A stretch of 64,000 bases of DNA from the NCBI RefSeq assembly GCF_015326965.1, contig NZ_CP017659.1:1178001-1242000 (forward strand), written 5' to 3'. Every line of letters starts with the position of its first letter. Within the stretch, counting starts at the first letter, position 1. This DNA comes from Paenibacillus sp. JZ16. GTDB lineage: Bacteria; Bacillota; Bacilli; Paenibacillales; Paenibacillaceae. Positions 1 to 8,294 of this stretch are shown in pieces. The position numbers and the translations under genes were made by a program. The notes beneath the pieces were generated by a model. The model saw only the letters and a list, made by a program, of their open reading frames with translations. It was not told where the DNA came from and did not search any database.

Positions 1-596
1 GCTAGATATTCGCGAGGCGGCAACATATTCGCTGTTCTCGTATTCCCATTTGCACAGACCACAAGAACCCCACTTCTAACGGCTGAAGTTAGTGCCTGAA
101 CCGTGCTGTTTTTGCTTGTGCTTTTTAGATATACCTGATGATCTAGTGCATGCCATCCCGTACTTAATATGATTCGAATATTCCATTCTTTCTGCTTATT
201 CAATATCCACTCGATCCCGGCTTTTAATCGTTCTCCTTCCCCAATCTTGAACGCCCCATGATTAAGCACGATATAATGTGCCGCCGGTGCAATGCCTATA
301 TGCGTTTTTCCTTGGAAAACAAAAGGTTTATGAGATAGTGCCAATAGTGTCATCAACCCATGCTCACCACTAGCGTCTTCATGTTCAAGGGACTCTTCTA
401 AAGCAATATTTCGGCATGTAATGGAGAAGTCGTCATGAACGGTGACGTATTGTAATCGATCGCCTAAATGCTGAAGTGCAGGATGAGGGGTAATTGTATC
501 AATGATGACGATACCCATGTTTTTCCCGGATTCCGTAAAATCCGGAGCTTCTGAAAAGCCTAGTCGTGCCCACGTAGGTTCAGGTAATACTCTCAT
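1..596 (-). CDS. Subtilisin-like (S8) serine peptidase, C-terminus cut by window edge
   Basis: I translated this frame by hand; it is open from an ATG at 596 to the window edge and gives 198 residues. The S8 landmarks appear in order: an Asp region (VIIDTITPHPAL, residues 29-40), a His region (GEHGLMTLLAL), and a strand VLVVCANGN that aligns with the VVAAAGN segment before the substrate site. The catalytic Ser would lie beyond the window. The start follows AGAAGGAG with 9 bases of spacing. There is no signal peptide and no prodomain before the catalytic Asp, so the enzyme is probably intracellular or an unusual short subtilase. The His motif is HGLMTLL rather than the usual HGTxVA, so activity is uncertain. 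Family assignment is fairly secure; substrate is unknown. Confidence 0.7.
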   Translation of the reverse strand, partial: MRVLPEPTWARLGFSEAPDFTESGKNMGIVIIDTITPHPALQHLGDRLQYVTVHDDFSITCRNIALEESLEHEDASGEHGLMTLLALSHKPFVFQGKTHIGIAPAAHYIVLNHGAFKIGEGERLKAGIEWILNKQKEWNIRIILSTGWHALDHQVYLKSTSKNSTVQALTSAVRSGVLVVCANGNTRTANMLPPREYL

Positions 597-671
597 GGAT
601 TCATGCTCCTTCTAAAGCAATATACATCTTTAGCTTATTGCTTGATCATTCATTTGGCTAGTTGAATGAAG

Positions 672-711
672 TAACAAAAAACAACCCCGAACCTAATATA
701 TCTTCGGGGTT
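672..711 (-). terminator. Rho-independent terminator
   Basis: A 9-bp perfect stem (AACCCCGAA at 683-691 with TTCGGGGTT at 703-711) is followed on the minus strand by a T-rich run at 672-682. It would end transcripts coming from the YqeG-like gene and the remnant upstream and insulate the subtilase gene. Confidence 0.75.
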
Positions 712-879
712 GCAGTCTATAATAACATGTTTATATGTCGCTGATACGATTAAGCGCTATCAATTCTTTTAGCCCTGATCCTCTTCATAAGTAAATGGTT
801 AACTTTCACTTCCTAGCAGCATTCTATAAGCGGTCCGAAGCCATTTTTGAAAATATGTACTTTTATGGAGCAGCATCGC

Positions 880-1007
880 TTAGCCGAGTGACATCATAAC
901 CATGAGCGGAACGCTGACCGCGCTGAAGTAAAACGTGTTAAATGCCGCCTTGTGGAAGGAAGACTTCCCAGCAGCTCTACGTAATTATCGAAACCCACAA
1001 AATAGCC
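880..1007 (-). pseudogene. Remnant of a CUT1-type sugar ABC permease
   Basis: Reading the minus strand from about 1007 gives GYFVGFDNYVELL. After a one-base frame change it continues KSSFHKAAFNTFYFSAVSVP and then LMVMMSLG before a stop at 880-882. This matches the conserved first periplasmic loop and following helix of UgpA/MalF/LplB-type permeases, where FVGLDNYxxLL...FWKALxNTxxFTxxSVP is typical. No start, no EAA loop and no remaining helices are present, so only about 40 codons of a roughly 290-codon gene survive. It lies in the 548-base gap between the subtilase and YqeG-like genes. The rest of that gap (597-879 and 1008-1144) holds the terminator listed above and otherwise nothing I can assign. 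Confidence 0.6.
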
Positions 1008-1144
1008 GTCTACCGTTTAGGGAAGATAATTTAAGTAAAAAGTGGAGAAATATTAAAATATCTTAAATAGTGAACGCGGCCAAAAAATCCAATCCCTTCA
1101 CCCCTCAAATCACATCAATTATGTTCCAACTGTAGCACGCATGT

Positions 1145-1621
1145 TTATACTCGGAGCACTTTTACGAGTAGTCGTTTGACTACGCCTAAAATCTGAGGTT
1201 TCGCCCATGAAGAAGATATGAAAATCGTGTACATCCCCAGACGGTTTCCTCCCCATAGATCGGTAATGATGCCGTTTCCGATAACGGCTGTCTCGTTACT
1301 GCGCGTTCCGAGTAGATTCAATGCAGCTAAAAACGCTTTTTTCTTCGGTTTACCGGCTTCGAACAATGCTGGAATCTCATGGATCTGTCCGTGACCATGC
1401 ATCGGTGGTTTGCTGTTAGAGACGATGATCACCTTAATTCCGTATCGGGACTGCATGTTATTCAGCCAATCTTTCATCAAATCGGTTAAGGATTCAGCAT
1501 TTTTCGTCGTTATGGTATTGGTCCAGTCAAGGATGATCCCTTTAATACCTGCCTGCTGGAGTGTTTCTCCGTCAATCTCATATATCGAGCGCGCAATTTT
1601 CGATGGTTTAAAAATAGACAT
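1145..1621 (-). CDS. YqeG-like HAD-IIIA family protein, degenerate catalytic motifs
   Basis: The 158-residue product aligns along its length with YqeG-family HAD phosphatases: the N-terminal SIYEID...GIKGII block, motif II VSN (residues 67-69), a Lys-rich motif III (AGKPKKKAF, about residues 89-97) and the family hallmark GGNRLGMYTIF. Motif I, normally DxDNT, reads DWTNT (residues 32-36), so the second Asp, the general acid/base of HAD phosphatases, is Thr34. In motif IV, normally GDQxxTD, the first Asp is Asn116 while Asp121 is kept. Loss of both suggests weak or no phosphatase activity. The start follows GGAGG with 7 bases of spacing. It stands alone between two terminators and is probably a second, diverged copy rather than the housekeeping yqeG, which usually sits with yqeH and aroE. 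Confidence 0.75.
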   Translation of the reverse strand: MSIFKPSKIARSIYEIDGETLQQAGIKGIILDWTNTITTKNAESLTDLMKDWLNNMQSRYGIKVIIVSNSKPPMHGHGQIHEIPALFEAGKPKKKAFLAALNLLGTRSNETAVIGNGIITDLWGGNRLGMYTIFISSSWAKPQILGVVKRLLVKVLRV

Positions 1622-1743
1622 ACATATCCTCCACTACCTTGATATAAGTGAGCCAATCGTGTATAGATTGCCTTCATTCTGTTAAAATCATACTTTTGAA
1701 CAATCATTTCTCTTGGATGGTCTGTATGTTTAGTTTCACCTAA

Positions 1744-1768
1744 ACAAAAAAGCCGCGATTTCCGCGAC
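1744..1768 (-). terminator. Rho-independent terminator of the membrane protein gene
   Basis: A 6-bp GC-rich stem (GCCGCG at 1752-1757 with CGCGAC at 1763-1768, one wobble pair) is followed on the minus strand by a run of six Ts. It lies about 110 bases beyond the stop of the gene ending at 1880. Confidence 0.7.
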
Positions 1769-1879
1769 TTCATAAGCATGTTTGTTTTTTCCTTCCGACA
1801 GGTAAGGATACTCGCTGCCTGAACGACGTAATGTTCCGAATCGATATCGCACTACACATGACGTGTTCCAACGAATCGT

Positions 1880-2836
1880 CTACAAGGCACGACGTCGATC
1901 ATGCAGAACGAGCAGAATGATCATAATCATCATTACACCTAAGATGATACCGGCCTCTGTGGTCAGCATCCGCAGCAGCGGGTACTCTGGCGAGAACTGC
2001 GAATCGGTACGAATAGCGGAAAAGAGATTATAAGAGAACAGCATGCCCGACGAAATCCAAGCCAATGCCATCGGGTACAGAAAACGCTGCGACCCACGCC
2101 GGGAAGTTAGCACCAGCAATCCCCACGCCCCCGCGATGGACCACGCTCCGGTACTAAACGTCAGCAGATGCCACCACACATCACGATCGTCCAATCTGGC
2201 CGGATCCATGCCGAGGGTGCCTCCAACAGCCCAGAACACCTTAATGGTACCTAGCAGGATACAGCCGGCTCCAACCAGCTTGGACAATGTATGCTGCAGT
2301 CTCCAAGTATTACCAGGAAACCTGCTATAGTCAATCGAATCACCGAACGCCTCCGGCCACCGTGTCTTCGCATACCCTGCGAAGGCGAGAGGCAGACAAA
2401 TGCCGATGCCAACGAGCGAGACCATGACAAAGAATTGTTCGTACACCCAAACATCGGCTGCCCCCGCTTCCTGATCCCGAGTCATAGCTGCCGGTCCTAG
2501 CACCGGTGCCAAGACCAGCATGGGAACGAGCAGACCCGTGCCAACCCATACGGGAAAGGCAATCAGCCATGCAGGCAGGCGTTCACCCCACGGCCTGGTG
2601 AACGCCAATGCCAGTAGAATTCCGATCGCCGCAAGCACTGCGGTAGCTGCGTTGATCGCACGCCAACTATCGTCTCCCATTTGCTCGGTTGGTATGAAGT
2701 AACCGAGGGTCCATGCCAGTTTAATCAACAAATACGGCGTCACCGCTATGGCAGCGCCATAACCACAAATTCTACGCATCTTTATCCATCGCGCTGTCTG
2801 GAGCTCTGCTGAAACTTTTTTATGCTCAATCTTCAT
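1880..2836 (-). CDS. Integral membrane protein of unknown function
   Basis: The 318-residue product has about eight hydrophobic segments (roughly residues 24-48, 62-80, 90-112, 132-155, 185-207, 225-243, 252-272 and 288-312) separated by short polar loops with several Arg and Trp residues. I recognise no transporter or enzyme motif. A charged N-terminus (MKIEHKKVSAELQTARWIKMRR) suggests an inside N-terminus by the positive-inside rule. The ATG follows AAGGAGGT with good spacing. It is monocistronic, with a terminator at 1744-1768. It lies downstream of the two-component genes but behind their terminator at 2992-3040, so co-regulation is not shown. Confidence 0.7.
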   Translation of the reverse strand: MKIEHKKVSAELQTARWIKMRRICGYGAAIAVTPYLLIKLAWTLGYFIPTEQMGDDSWRAINAATAVLAAIGILLALAFTRPWGERLPAWLIAFPVWVGTGLLVPMLVLAPVLGPAAMTRDQEAGAADVWVYEQFFVMVSLVGIGICLPLAFAGYAKTRWPEAFGDSIDYSRFPGNTWRLQHTLSKLVGAGCILLGTIKVFWAVGGTLGMDPARLDDRDVWWHLLTFSTGAWSIAGAWGLLVLTSRRGSQRFLYPMALAWISSGMLFSYNLFSAIRTDSQFSPEYPLLRMLTTEAGIILGVMMIMIILLVLHDRRRAL

Positions 2837-2991
2837 GTTGGTTAACTTACCTCCTTAATAACTCAGCCTTCACTTTAAACCCCATTCTACCTCCCTTATC
2901 GAAAGACAAAGTGACCTCAAGTTTAAGTTTGGGTTAATTTCGTTTACGTGAAGCTGTAAACTCTCTATCCTGGATAGGTAAGTCAACGCTC

Positions 2992-3040
2992 AAAAAAGAA
3001 GCTGCGTATAAGTCACTCTGAGCGACTTGTACGCAGCTTC
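2992..3040 (-). terminator. Rho-independent terminator of the two-component operon
   Basis: An 11-bp perfect outer stem (GAAGCTGCGTA at 2998-3008 with TACGCAGCTTC at 3030-3040) and an inner AAGTC/GACTT extension form a long hairpin, followed on the minus strand by six Ts at 2992-2997. It lies about 100 bases past the kinase stop codon. The rest of the gap up to the membrane gene start (2837-2991) shows only that gene's leader. Confidence 0.85.
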
Positions 3041-3141
3041 TTCCCTGGTCTTTGAAAGAAAAGGTTACATATATTCCAATAACAAATATAAAATCGATAA
3101 CGAACTCGCATTCGTTTCAGATACAGTTACCTTCTCATAGC

Positions 3142-4503
3142 TTAATCTGTCTCGTGAGTTATAACACTGCAACTGCTATCAATCCAAATATAAAACGCAC
3201 TTCCGTCTGCGTCGGATTTCATTTCCCATTGCATCCCCATCTCCTTGGCCATCATCGATACAATGGACAAACCGATCCCTGCGCCTTTTTCAGGCGTCTC
3301 GTTGCAGACGCCAGGGCCCTTATCGTTGATGACCAGCATCAGCTGCTTCTCACGATCAATCATTTGAATGCCGATGTAGCGACCCGCTCCCGCATGGCGT
3401 ACTACATTCTGAAACACATTGTCCAGGATCCGGTTAAACCACAATGGATCCACATCCCATAATAACGTCTCATCAGGAAGCTCGACAAAGACATCAAATC
3501 CCTTAGCCTCGAATACTGGATACCACTGAGCCACTCGATTCCGGACTTCTTCTACGATATCAATCGGCTGTTTGTGCAGCGGATACTTCCCCGCCGATAA
3601 CAGTGTGTATGACAGAAGATTATCCATCAGATTACTGATGTCGTCCAGCTTATGCTCGATGACAGAAAGTGAAACCTGTCCCTGGGGAGAAGCAGGATTA
3701 TTGCGAACCGTATGGACATGTTGCCTGATGACAGTTAACGGGGTACGAAGATCGTGGGAAATCGTTGAAATGAATTGCTTGCGCAGTTCCTCCTCCTCCC
3801 GCTCCCGTTGTTGACTTTCTTTGAGCTCCTTCACCATCCGATTAAACGAGCCTTCGAGTTCTCCAATCTCGTCGTTCTTCATAATCGTGACTTCGTCGGG
3901 AATTTCTTTCAATCCATTTACGGTCATCGCGGATTGGAGCCTGATCAGTCTTTTGCGAAGCTTAATGAAGAACAGCCATGACAGCATAAAGAAGCATACA
4001 CAAATCATTAGAAACAGAAAGATGAGCGGCAGGTTTCCCGATAGCGACATCTCTGCATCAAGGATATGGGAATCCGGGAGCCGCATCACCATAAAGCCTT
4101 GCTTCGGATCGTTTCCGATGAGGGAGGTTAAGAACAGCGTTTCTTGATAACGGTCTTGCGCTCGAATCGAGAGAATATCCTCATAAGTCCATTGCTCAGG
4201 TATATCTTCCGAGAGGTCTCTGACTGCATTCGTCCTCCCTGACGGGTCCACCCAAAATATTTCAGCATCCGGATAGTCCTCGTTCAACTCTCCCAGTCTA
4301 GAAATAATCCTATCCCTACCTGCACCGTCCAGGTTGTCTGCCTCCTGCTGCCACATGCGGGTTATCTCTTCCGGACGATATACTGGATGATCGCTAAACA
4401 TATAACCAGGTAAATAAAACAGGGCTGGAATGATCGGCCATAGCAATAAGGCGGTCAAAATAAGGATCAGGTATTTGCTCATTAACGAGCCGCGGATCTT
4501 CAT
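3142..4503 (-). CDS. Membrane sensor histidine kinase
   Basis: The product is 453 residues from the ATG at 4503, which overlaps the response-regulator stop as ATGA; a longer upstream reading frame is rejected because it would run deep into the regulator gene. A first membrane helix spans about residues 9-33, an extracellular sensor region about 34-178, and a second helix about 179-203. A HAMP linker (MTVNGLKEIPDE...FNRMVKEL) follows, then the dimerisation/phosphoacceptor box ISTISHDLRTPLTVIRQH and an HATPase domain with N box (NRILDNVFQNVVRHAG), G1 (NDKGPGV) and G2 (KGAGIGLSIV). The sensor region resembles no family I recognise. It pairs with the OmpR-type regulator just upstream and ends at a strong terminator. 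Confidence 0.9.
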   Translation of the reverse strand: MKIRGSLMSKYLILILTALLLWPIIPALFYLPGYMFSDHPVYRPEEITRMWQQEADNLDGAGRDRIISRLGELNEDYPDAEIFWVDPSGRTNAVRDLSEDIPEQWTYEDILSIRAQDRYQETLFLTSLIGNDPKQGFMVMRLPDSHILDAEMSLSGNLPLIFLFLMICVCFFMLSWLFFIKLRKRLIRLQSAMTVNGLKEIPDEVTIMKNDEIGELEGSFNRMVKELKESQQREREEEELRKQFISTISHDLRTPLTVIRQHVHTVRNNPASPQGQVSLSVIEHKLDDISNLMDNLLSYTLLSAGKYPLHKQPIDIVEEVRNRVAQWYPVFEAKGFDVFVELPDETLLWDVDPLWFNRILDNVFQNVVRHAGAGRYIGIQMIDREKQLMLVINDKGPGVCNETPEKGAGIGLSIVSMMAKEMGMQWEMKSDADGSAFYIWIDSSCSVITHETD

Positions 4504-5177
4504 GATCGCACCCGGTATCCTACGCCGCGGATGGTCTCGATAATTTGGGGGGAGCCGGAATCCAGCTCGATCTTCTCTCGCAGATGCCGGATATGCACAT
4601 TCAACGTCTTGTCTCCGTTCAGATGCGGCTCGCCCCATACGGCTTCATAAATCTGCTTCTGGGTCAAAATATGATTCAGATGGTCCAGGAAATACATGAA
4701 TATGTGAAACTGCTTACCTGTAAGCACAATCTCTTCCCCGGTTACGGAATTCCATATACGGCTTCCTGTTCGGTCGATGATTAAATGCCGGATCAGAAGC
4801 TGTTCCGGTTCCGTAGTGACGGAGCGCCTGAGCAGGACTTGAATCCGGGCGGCCAACTCATCCGGATGAAACGGCTTTGTCATATAATCATCGGCAAAAG
4901 ACAGTCCGGTAAGCTTATCCTCGATTGCGGTTCTGGCCGTAAGCATCAGGATGGGTACAGCGGGATTGATTCGTTTTAGCCGCTGACCGACCGTGAATCC
5001 GTCCAGACCCGGAAGCATGATGTCCAAAATGACAAGATCGCAATGTTCCATTGCTGCTTCCACATCATAGCCTGAACTCTTCCATATCACCTCATAGCCC
5101 TGACTGATTAAAAACTCCTTGGACCAGGAACCGATTTCCTGATCGTCTTCAATGTACAAAATAGTAAATGTCTTCAT
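4500..5177 (-). CDS. OmpR/PhoB-family response regulator
   Basis: The 225-residue product has a receiver domain at residues 1-118 with the acidic pair (YIEDDQE, residues 8-14), phosphoacceptor Asp52 in LVILDIMLPGLDGF, the switch Thr in LTAR and the conserved Lys in YMTKPFHPDELAARIQ. A C-terminal winged helix follows, with the recognition-helix region KTLNVHIRHLREKIE and the family ending IETIRGVGYRVRS. It is first in a two-gene operon with the kinase (4-base overlap). The gap to the divergent membrane protein at 5444 would hold both promoters and is the likely site of regulator action, although no direct repeat was clear enough to call. Confidence 0.93.
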   Translation of the reverse strand: MKTFTILYIEDDQEIGSWSKEFLISQGYEVIWKSSGYDVEAAMEHCDLVILDIMLPGLDGFTVGQRLKRINPAVPILMLTARTAIEDKLTGLSFADDYMTKPFHPDELAARIQVLLRRSVTTEPEQLLIRHLIIDRTGSRIWNSVTGEEIVLTGKQFHIFMYFLDHLNHILTQKQIYEAVWGEPHLNGDKTLNVHIRHLREKIELDSGSPQIIETIRGVGYRVRS

Positions 5178-5443
5178 CGTATGATGGACTCCTAAAAGTA
5201 ATATATAGGTAGTCTAGCATATTATGGCTGTCAGGAGATCGGGAAATCCATCGGAAAAATTCACGTAAATCACCAAGCATCGTCATAAGTTCACAACATG
5301 GATTTGTTAATGTTATCAACAGCCGGGAAAATCAATGCAGGCACTGGCAATATTCATACAAGTTGGAGGATGAATCGGACGGGGTCTTATCGACTTCATC
5401 AGGCGACAGATTAACACATACATGGGAAAGGAACGGATTGGAT

Positions 5444-5836
5444 ATGAAAACAATTGATATCGTAAAAGAAAACCTGCTTTTCATTCTCGGTCTCGGCGCT
5501 TTAGCGCTTGTCAGACCCATCATGAAGATGACCGGGATCATGGAGCTGATCGGCCAAGCATTCGGCAGCATTCTGATGACGGTTCTCATCTCTTTGGCCT
5601 GGCTCATGCTCGTTCTATTCAAAAGAACGGCTTATCCCGTTGTCATTCTTGTTTTTGCGGGTTTGAGTTATGCCTTATTTGCTATCATTATCAGCGGGAT
5701 TACCTCTCCCCTTATCGATGGAACATTGCAAGGTCCATTAACGAATCCGCTGGCAATGATAAGTGTCTTTGCAATAAATGCGGTTTGGGGCTTAATCGTT
5801 GGCGTAATTGCCAATGTACTGCGTCGTAAAGGGTAA
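5444..5836 (+). CDS. Small four-helix membrane protein, divergent from the two-component system
   Basis: The 130-residue product starts at the ATG at 5444, preceded by GGAAAGGAA; an upstream in-frame ATG at 5363 lacks a ribosome-binding site and would add a hydrophilic, unlikely extension. Four hydrophobic segments are visible (about residues 9-27, 37-53, 60-82 and 100-124), joined by very short loops. No known catalytic or transport motif is seen. It is one of only two clear plus-strand genes in the window. Its head-to-head arrangement with the regulator at 5177 suggests it could be a target of that two-component system; this is inference from position. Confidence 0.75.
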   Translation: MKTIDIVKENLLFILGLGALALVRPIMKMTGIMELIGQAFGSILMTVLISLAWLMLVLFKRTAYPVVILVFAGLSYALFAIIISGITSPLIDGTLQGPLTNPLAMISVFAINAVWGLIVGVIANVLRRKG

Positions 5837-5849
5837 ATAGTCGATAACA

Positions 5850-5892
5850 AAGAAATGGCGGCATAGGGGAACCCCCTGCACCGCCATTTCTT
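5850..5892. terminator. Bidirectional terminator between convergent genes
   Basis: A long hairpin with arms AAGAAATGGCGG and CCGCCATTTCTT and an inner GGGG/CCCC pairing lies between the plus-strand membrane protein and the minus-strand Enzyme I gene. Both strands have a T-rich 3' side, so it can serve both transcripts. Confidence 0.8.
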
Positions 5893-5998
5893 TATATGCA
5901 GCAGCTATTTGACCCCAACTACGATCACGCATACGGGTATGCCACTTCTGAGAACCCCCAACACCTGCTATGTTGGACAAGTCATGTGAATCCGTAAT

Positions 5999-7762
5999 CT
6001 ATACCACTGCCTGTTTCACGTGATGAAATTCCTCCAGCGCTTGACGTACGGCTTGAGGCGTATCGAGACGAAGTATGCGCTTCGCCAGCTCGCGGCATTC
6101 CTGACGATCCAGAGTAGCGAGCCTTTCCTTCATCCGGCTGAGACCACTTGCCTCCATGCTCCATTCGTCGAGCCCGAGTCCGAGTAAGAGCGGTGCCGCG
6201 AGCGGATCACCCGCCATACTTCCGCACATGCCGGTCCATTTACCGGCCGTGTGGGATGCCTCAATGACCGTGCGGATTAGATGAAGCACGGCTGGATGAT
6301 AATAATCGTACAGGTGCGCGACATGTTCATTCATGCGGTCCGCCGCGACCGTGTACTGCACAAGGTCGTTCGTACCGATGCTGAAGAAATCGACTTCGCT
6401 CGCGAATCGTTCCGCCAACACGGCCGTTGAGGGAATCTCAACCATGATGCCAACTTCCATCTGCTCGTCGAACCGGATGCCGTCCTGCCTCAATTCCGCC
6501 TGCACTTCCGTCAGGATGGCTCTTGCCTGCCTCCATTCCTGCAGGCCGGAGATCATCGGGAACATCACCTTTACCGTTCCGAAGGCGCTGGCCCGCAGCA
6601 CCGCCCTCAGCTGCGTGCGAAGCAGCTCCTGGCGTACAAGCCCTACCCGTATCGCACGGTAGCCCAGGAACGGGTTCGTTTCCTTGGGCAGCTGCAGATA
6701 CGGAAGCTCCTTATCTCCGCCGATGTCCATCGTGCGGATGATTACGGGGCGGCCCTCCATCGTCCGGGCCGCTTCCTGATAGGCACGGAACTGCTCCTCC
6801 TCGCCCGGCATGGCCGGGGCGTTCATGAACAGGAACTCCGTGCGGAACAGCCCTACGCCGTCCGCGCCCTGCAGGACGGCGGTCTCGGCTTCCGCGGCGC
6901 TGCCGATGTTCGCCGCGAGTTCCACGCGCGCGCCGTCGGCGGTCACTGCCGGGCGCGCCGCGTACGCCTCGAGCGACTGCCTGCGCTCGAGGTCCTGCAG
7001 CATGCGGAGCCGATACTGCTCCGCTTCTGCCTTGTCCGGCCGGGCAACGCACAGCCCGGCGGATCCGTCGAGGACGAGCGTGTCGCCGTCCTCAATGCCG
7101 TCGACGCCGTCCCCAGCGCCGACAATAGCCGCAATCCCGAGCGACCGTGCGAGAATAGCGGTATGCGAGGTCGCTCCTCCAGTGCGAGTAATAAAACCGA
7201 TCACCAAGTCAGGGTCCAGCTGAACCGTATCCGATGGTGCCAAATCGTCGGCAACCAAAATTACCTGTTCGGTGATACCCGTAAAGCCGCGCGAATGCCC
7301 TGGCGACAGACAAGCGAGAAGACGATTGCCGATGTCACGTATGTCTGCGGCGCGTTCCTTCATATAATCATTGTTCATGCCTTCCAACATGGAAGCGACC
7401 TGACTCACAATTTCGGCAACGGCCTTTGGCGCTGGCTCCAGATTCTCCCGAACCCGCGTCTCCATCTTCGGATAGAAGGCAGGATCCTCCAGAAGCTTCC
7501 GCTGCCCCGCAAGAATACCGGCTTGCTCTTCGCCCACGGCTTCCTTCGCTTTTTCCGTCAGCGCATCCAATTGCTCCGCACAACTGGCTTTGGCTTCACG
7601 GAGCTTGATAAGCTCGGCATCGATAGCGGCCGGTGTATCGGGAATATCCTTCTCATCGGGGCTGCTGTCGCTGTTTGCCCCCTGCGAAGGTTTGTAGATG
7701 TATGCCTTTGCGATCCGGATTCCCTCCGATACGCCGACTCCTTGAATTTGCAGCTTCTTCAT
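5999..7762 (-). CDS. ptsI: PTS Enzyme I (phosphoenolpyruvate-protein phosphotransferase)
   Basis: Enzyme I moves phosphate from phosphoenolpyruvate to HPr in the cytoplasm. The 587-residue product, close to the usual 570-575, shows the N-terminal HPr-binding helical domain, the swivelling domain with phospho-His200 in TRTGGATSHTAILARS, and the PEP-binding barrel (GLFRTEFLFM, IIRTMDIGGDKELPY, FSIGTNDLVQYT) with the catalytic Cys in GMCGSMAGDP. The ATG shares its first base with the HPr stop (TGATG), so the two are translationally coupled. An Enzyme I gene at the end of a sugar-specific PTS operon is unusual, since the general copy normally forms a ptsHI pair elsewhere; this one is probably dedicated or auxiliary. 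An insert-like stretch at residues 26-45 is poorly conserved. The identity is firm. Confidence 0.95.
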   Translation of the reverse strand: MKKLQIQGVGVSEGIRIAKAYIYKPSQGANSDSSPDEKDIPDTPAAIDAELIKLREAKASCAEQLDALTEKAKEAVGEEQAGILAGQRKLLEDPAFYPKMETRVRENLEPAPKAVAEIVSQVASMLEGMNNDYMKERAADIRDIGNRLLACLSPGHSRGFTGITEQVILVADDLAPSDTVQLDPDLVIGFITRTGGATSHTAILARSLGIAAIVGAGDGVDGIEDGDTLVLDGSAGLCVARPDKAEAEQYRLRMLQDLERRQSLEAYAARPAVTADGARVELAANIGSAAEAETAVLQGADGVGLFRTEFLFMNAPAMPGEEEQFRAYQEAARTMEGRPVIIRTMDIGGDKELPYLQLPKETNPFLGYRAIRVGLVRQELLRTQLRAVLRASAFGTVKVMFPMISGLQEWRQARAILTEVQAELRQDGIRFDEQMEVGIMVEIPSTAVLAERFASEVDFFSIGTNDLVQYTVAADRMNEHVAHLYDYYHPAVLHLIRTVIEASHTAGKWTGMCGSMAGDPLAAPLLLGLGLDEWSMEASGLSRMKERLATLDRQECRELAKRILRLDTPQAVRQALEEFHHVKQAVV

Positions 7763-8031
7763 CAGGCTTCACCAAACTTGCTTTCGACTAGCTGAACCAG
7801 AGCTTCGACTGCCTCTTGTTCTCCATCTCCGTTAGCTTCGATGGTCACGACAGCCCCTTGTTCAATGCCGAGCGTCATCAGCTCCAGCATGCTTTTGCAA
7901 TCCGCGGAGCGTCCTTCGCTAGTTCTCAGATGAACCTCTCCTCCAAACTGTCCCGCTTTTTCCGAGAAAAGCTGAGCCGGACGGACATGAAAGCCCTGCT
8001 CATTCTGTATGGTTACGGTTTGTGTGAACAT
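7762..8031 (-). CDS. HPr phosphocarrier protein
   Basis: The 89-residue product has active-site His15 and Arg17 in GFHVRPAQ and a regulatory-site Ser47 in CKSMLELMTLGI, matching His15 and Ser46 of Bacillus HPr. The ATG at 8031 is chosen because GAGGAGGA lies 6-7 bases upstream; an upstream in-frame ATG at 8046 overlaps that site. Residues after the regulatory Ser are Met-Leu-Glu rather than the usual Ile-Met-Gly, so recognition by HPr kinase or CcpA may differ from the housekeeping HPr. It is coupled to Enzyme I downstream and belongs to the operon that includes IIA, IIB and IIC. Confidence 0.92.
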   Translation of the reverse strand: MFTQTVTIQNEQGFHVRPAQLFSEKAGQFGGEVHLRTSEGRSADCKSMLELMTLGIEQGAVVTIEANGDGEQEAVEALVQLVESKFGEA

Positions 8032-8294
8032 GTCTTTCCTCCTCATCCTGTAACGGCCTGCCGAGACAATTTTCTTGCAGAAATCGCAGTTACGGCTTCA
8101 CTCTTCCGTATCCCTGACGTTCGCGTGCTTGATCTTTGCCAGGCGGCCTGCTTTATTTATTGTTCAAGATCCTGCTCATGGGCAATTCGTATATATGCTA
8201 ATAATGACTGCTTCCCGTTTAGGTAGGATGATATTCGTTTTCGGACTTACGTTCATTTCGGAAGCTAAGCTACTTCTCGCTAAGCTCATTCTTA
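8032..8294. other. Intergenic stretch inside the PTS operon
   Basis: These 263 bases separate the SIS gene from HPr. I see no terminator and no complete gene. A minus-strand AT-rich block near 8165-8210 could contain an internal promoter for HPr and Enzyme I, but no hexamer pair is convincing. Confidence 0.4.

Noticed and set aside
2914..2934. A loose dyad ACCTCAAGTT-T-AAGTTTGGGT before the membrane protein gene, resembling a SoxR/MerR site
   Set aside because: Only 7 of 10 positions pair and there is no convincing -10 at the required distance, so it was not called.
3142..4638. A 498-residue version of the histidine kinase starting upstream
   Set aside because: The extra 45 residues overlap the response regulator gene in another frame and look non-native; the ATGA-coupled start gives a normal N-terminal membrane helix.
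6711..7223. Several long open frames on both strands within the Enzyme I gene
   Set aside because: This part of ptsI is very GC-rich, which produces long antisense and out-of-frame readings rich in Arg, Ala and Ser; they have no ribosome-binding sites and no recognisable motifs.
8110..8180. A short minus-strand frame ending ...KIKHANVRDTEE between the SIS and HPr genes
   Set aside because: Fewer than 25 codons, with a stop immediately upstream and no start; could be a gene remnant but cannot be supported.
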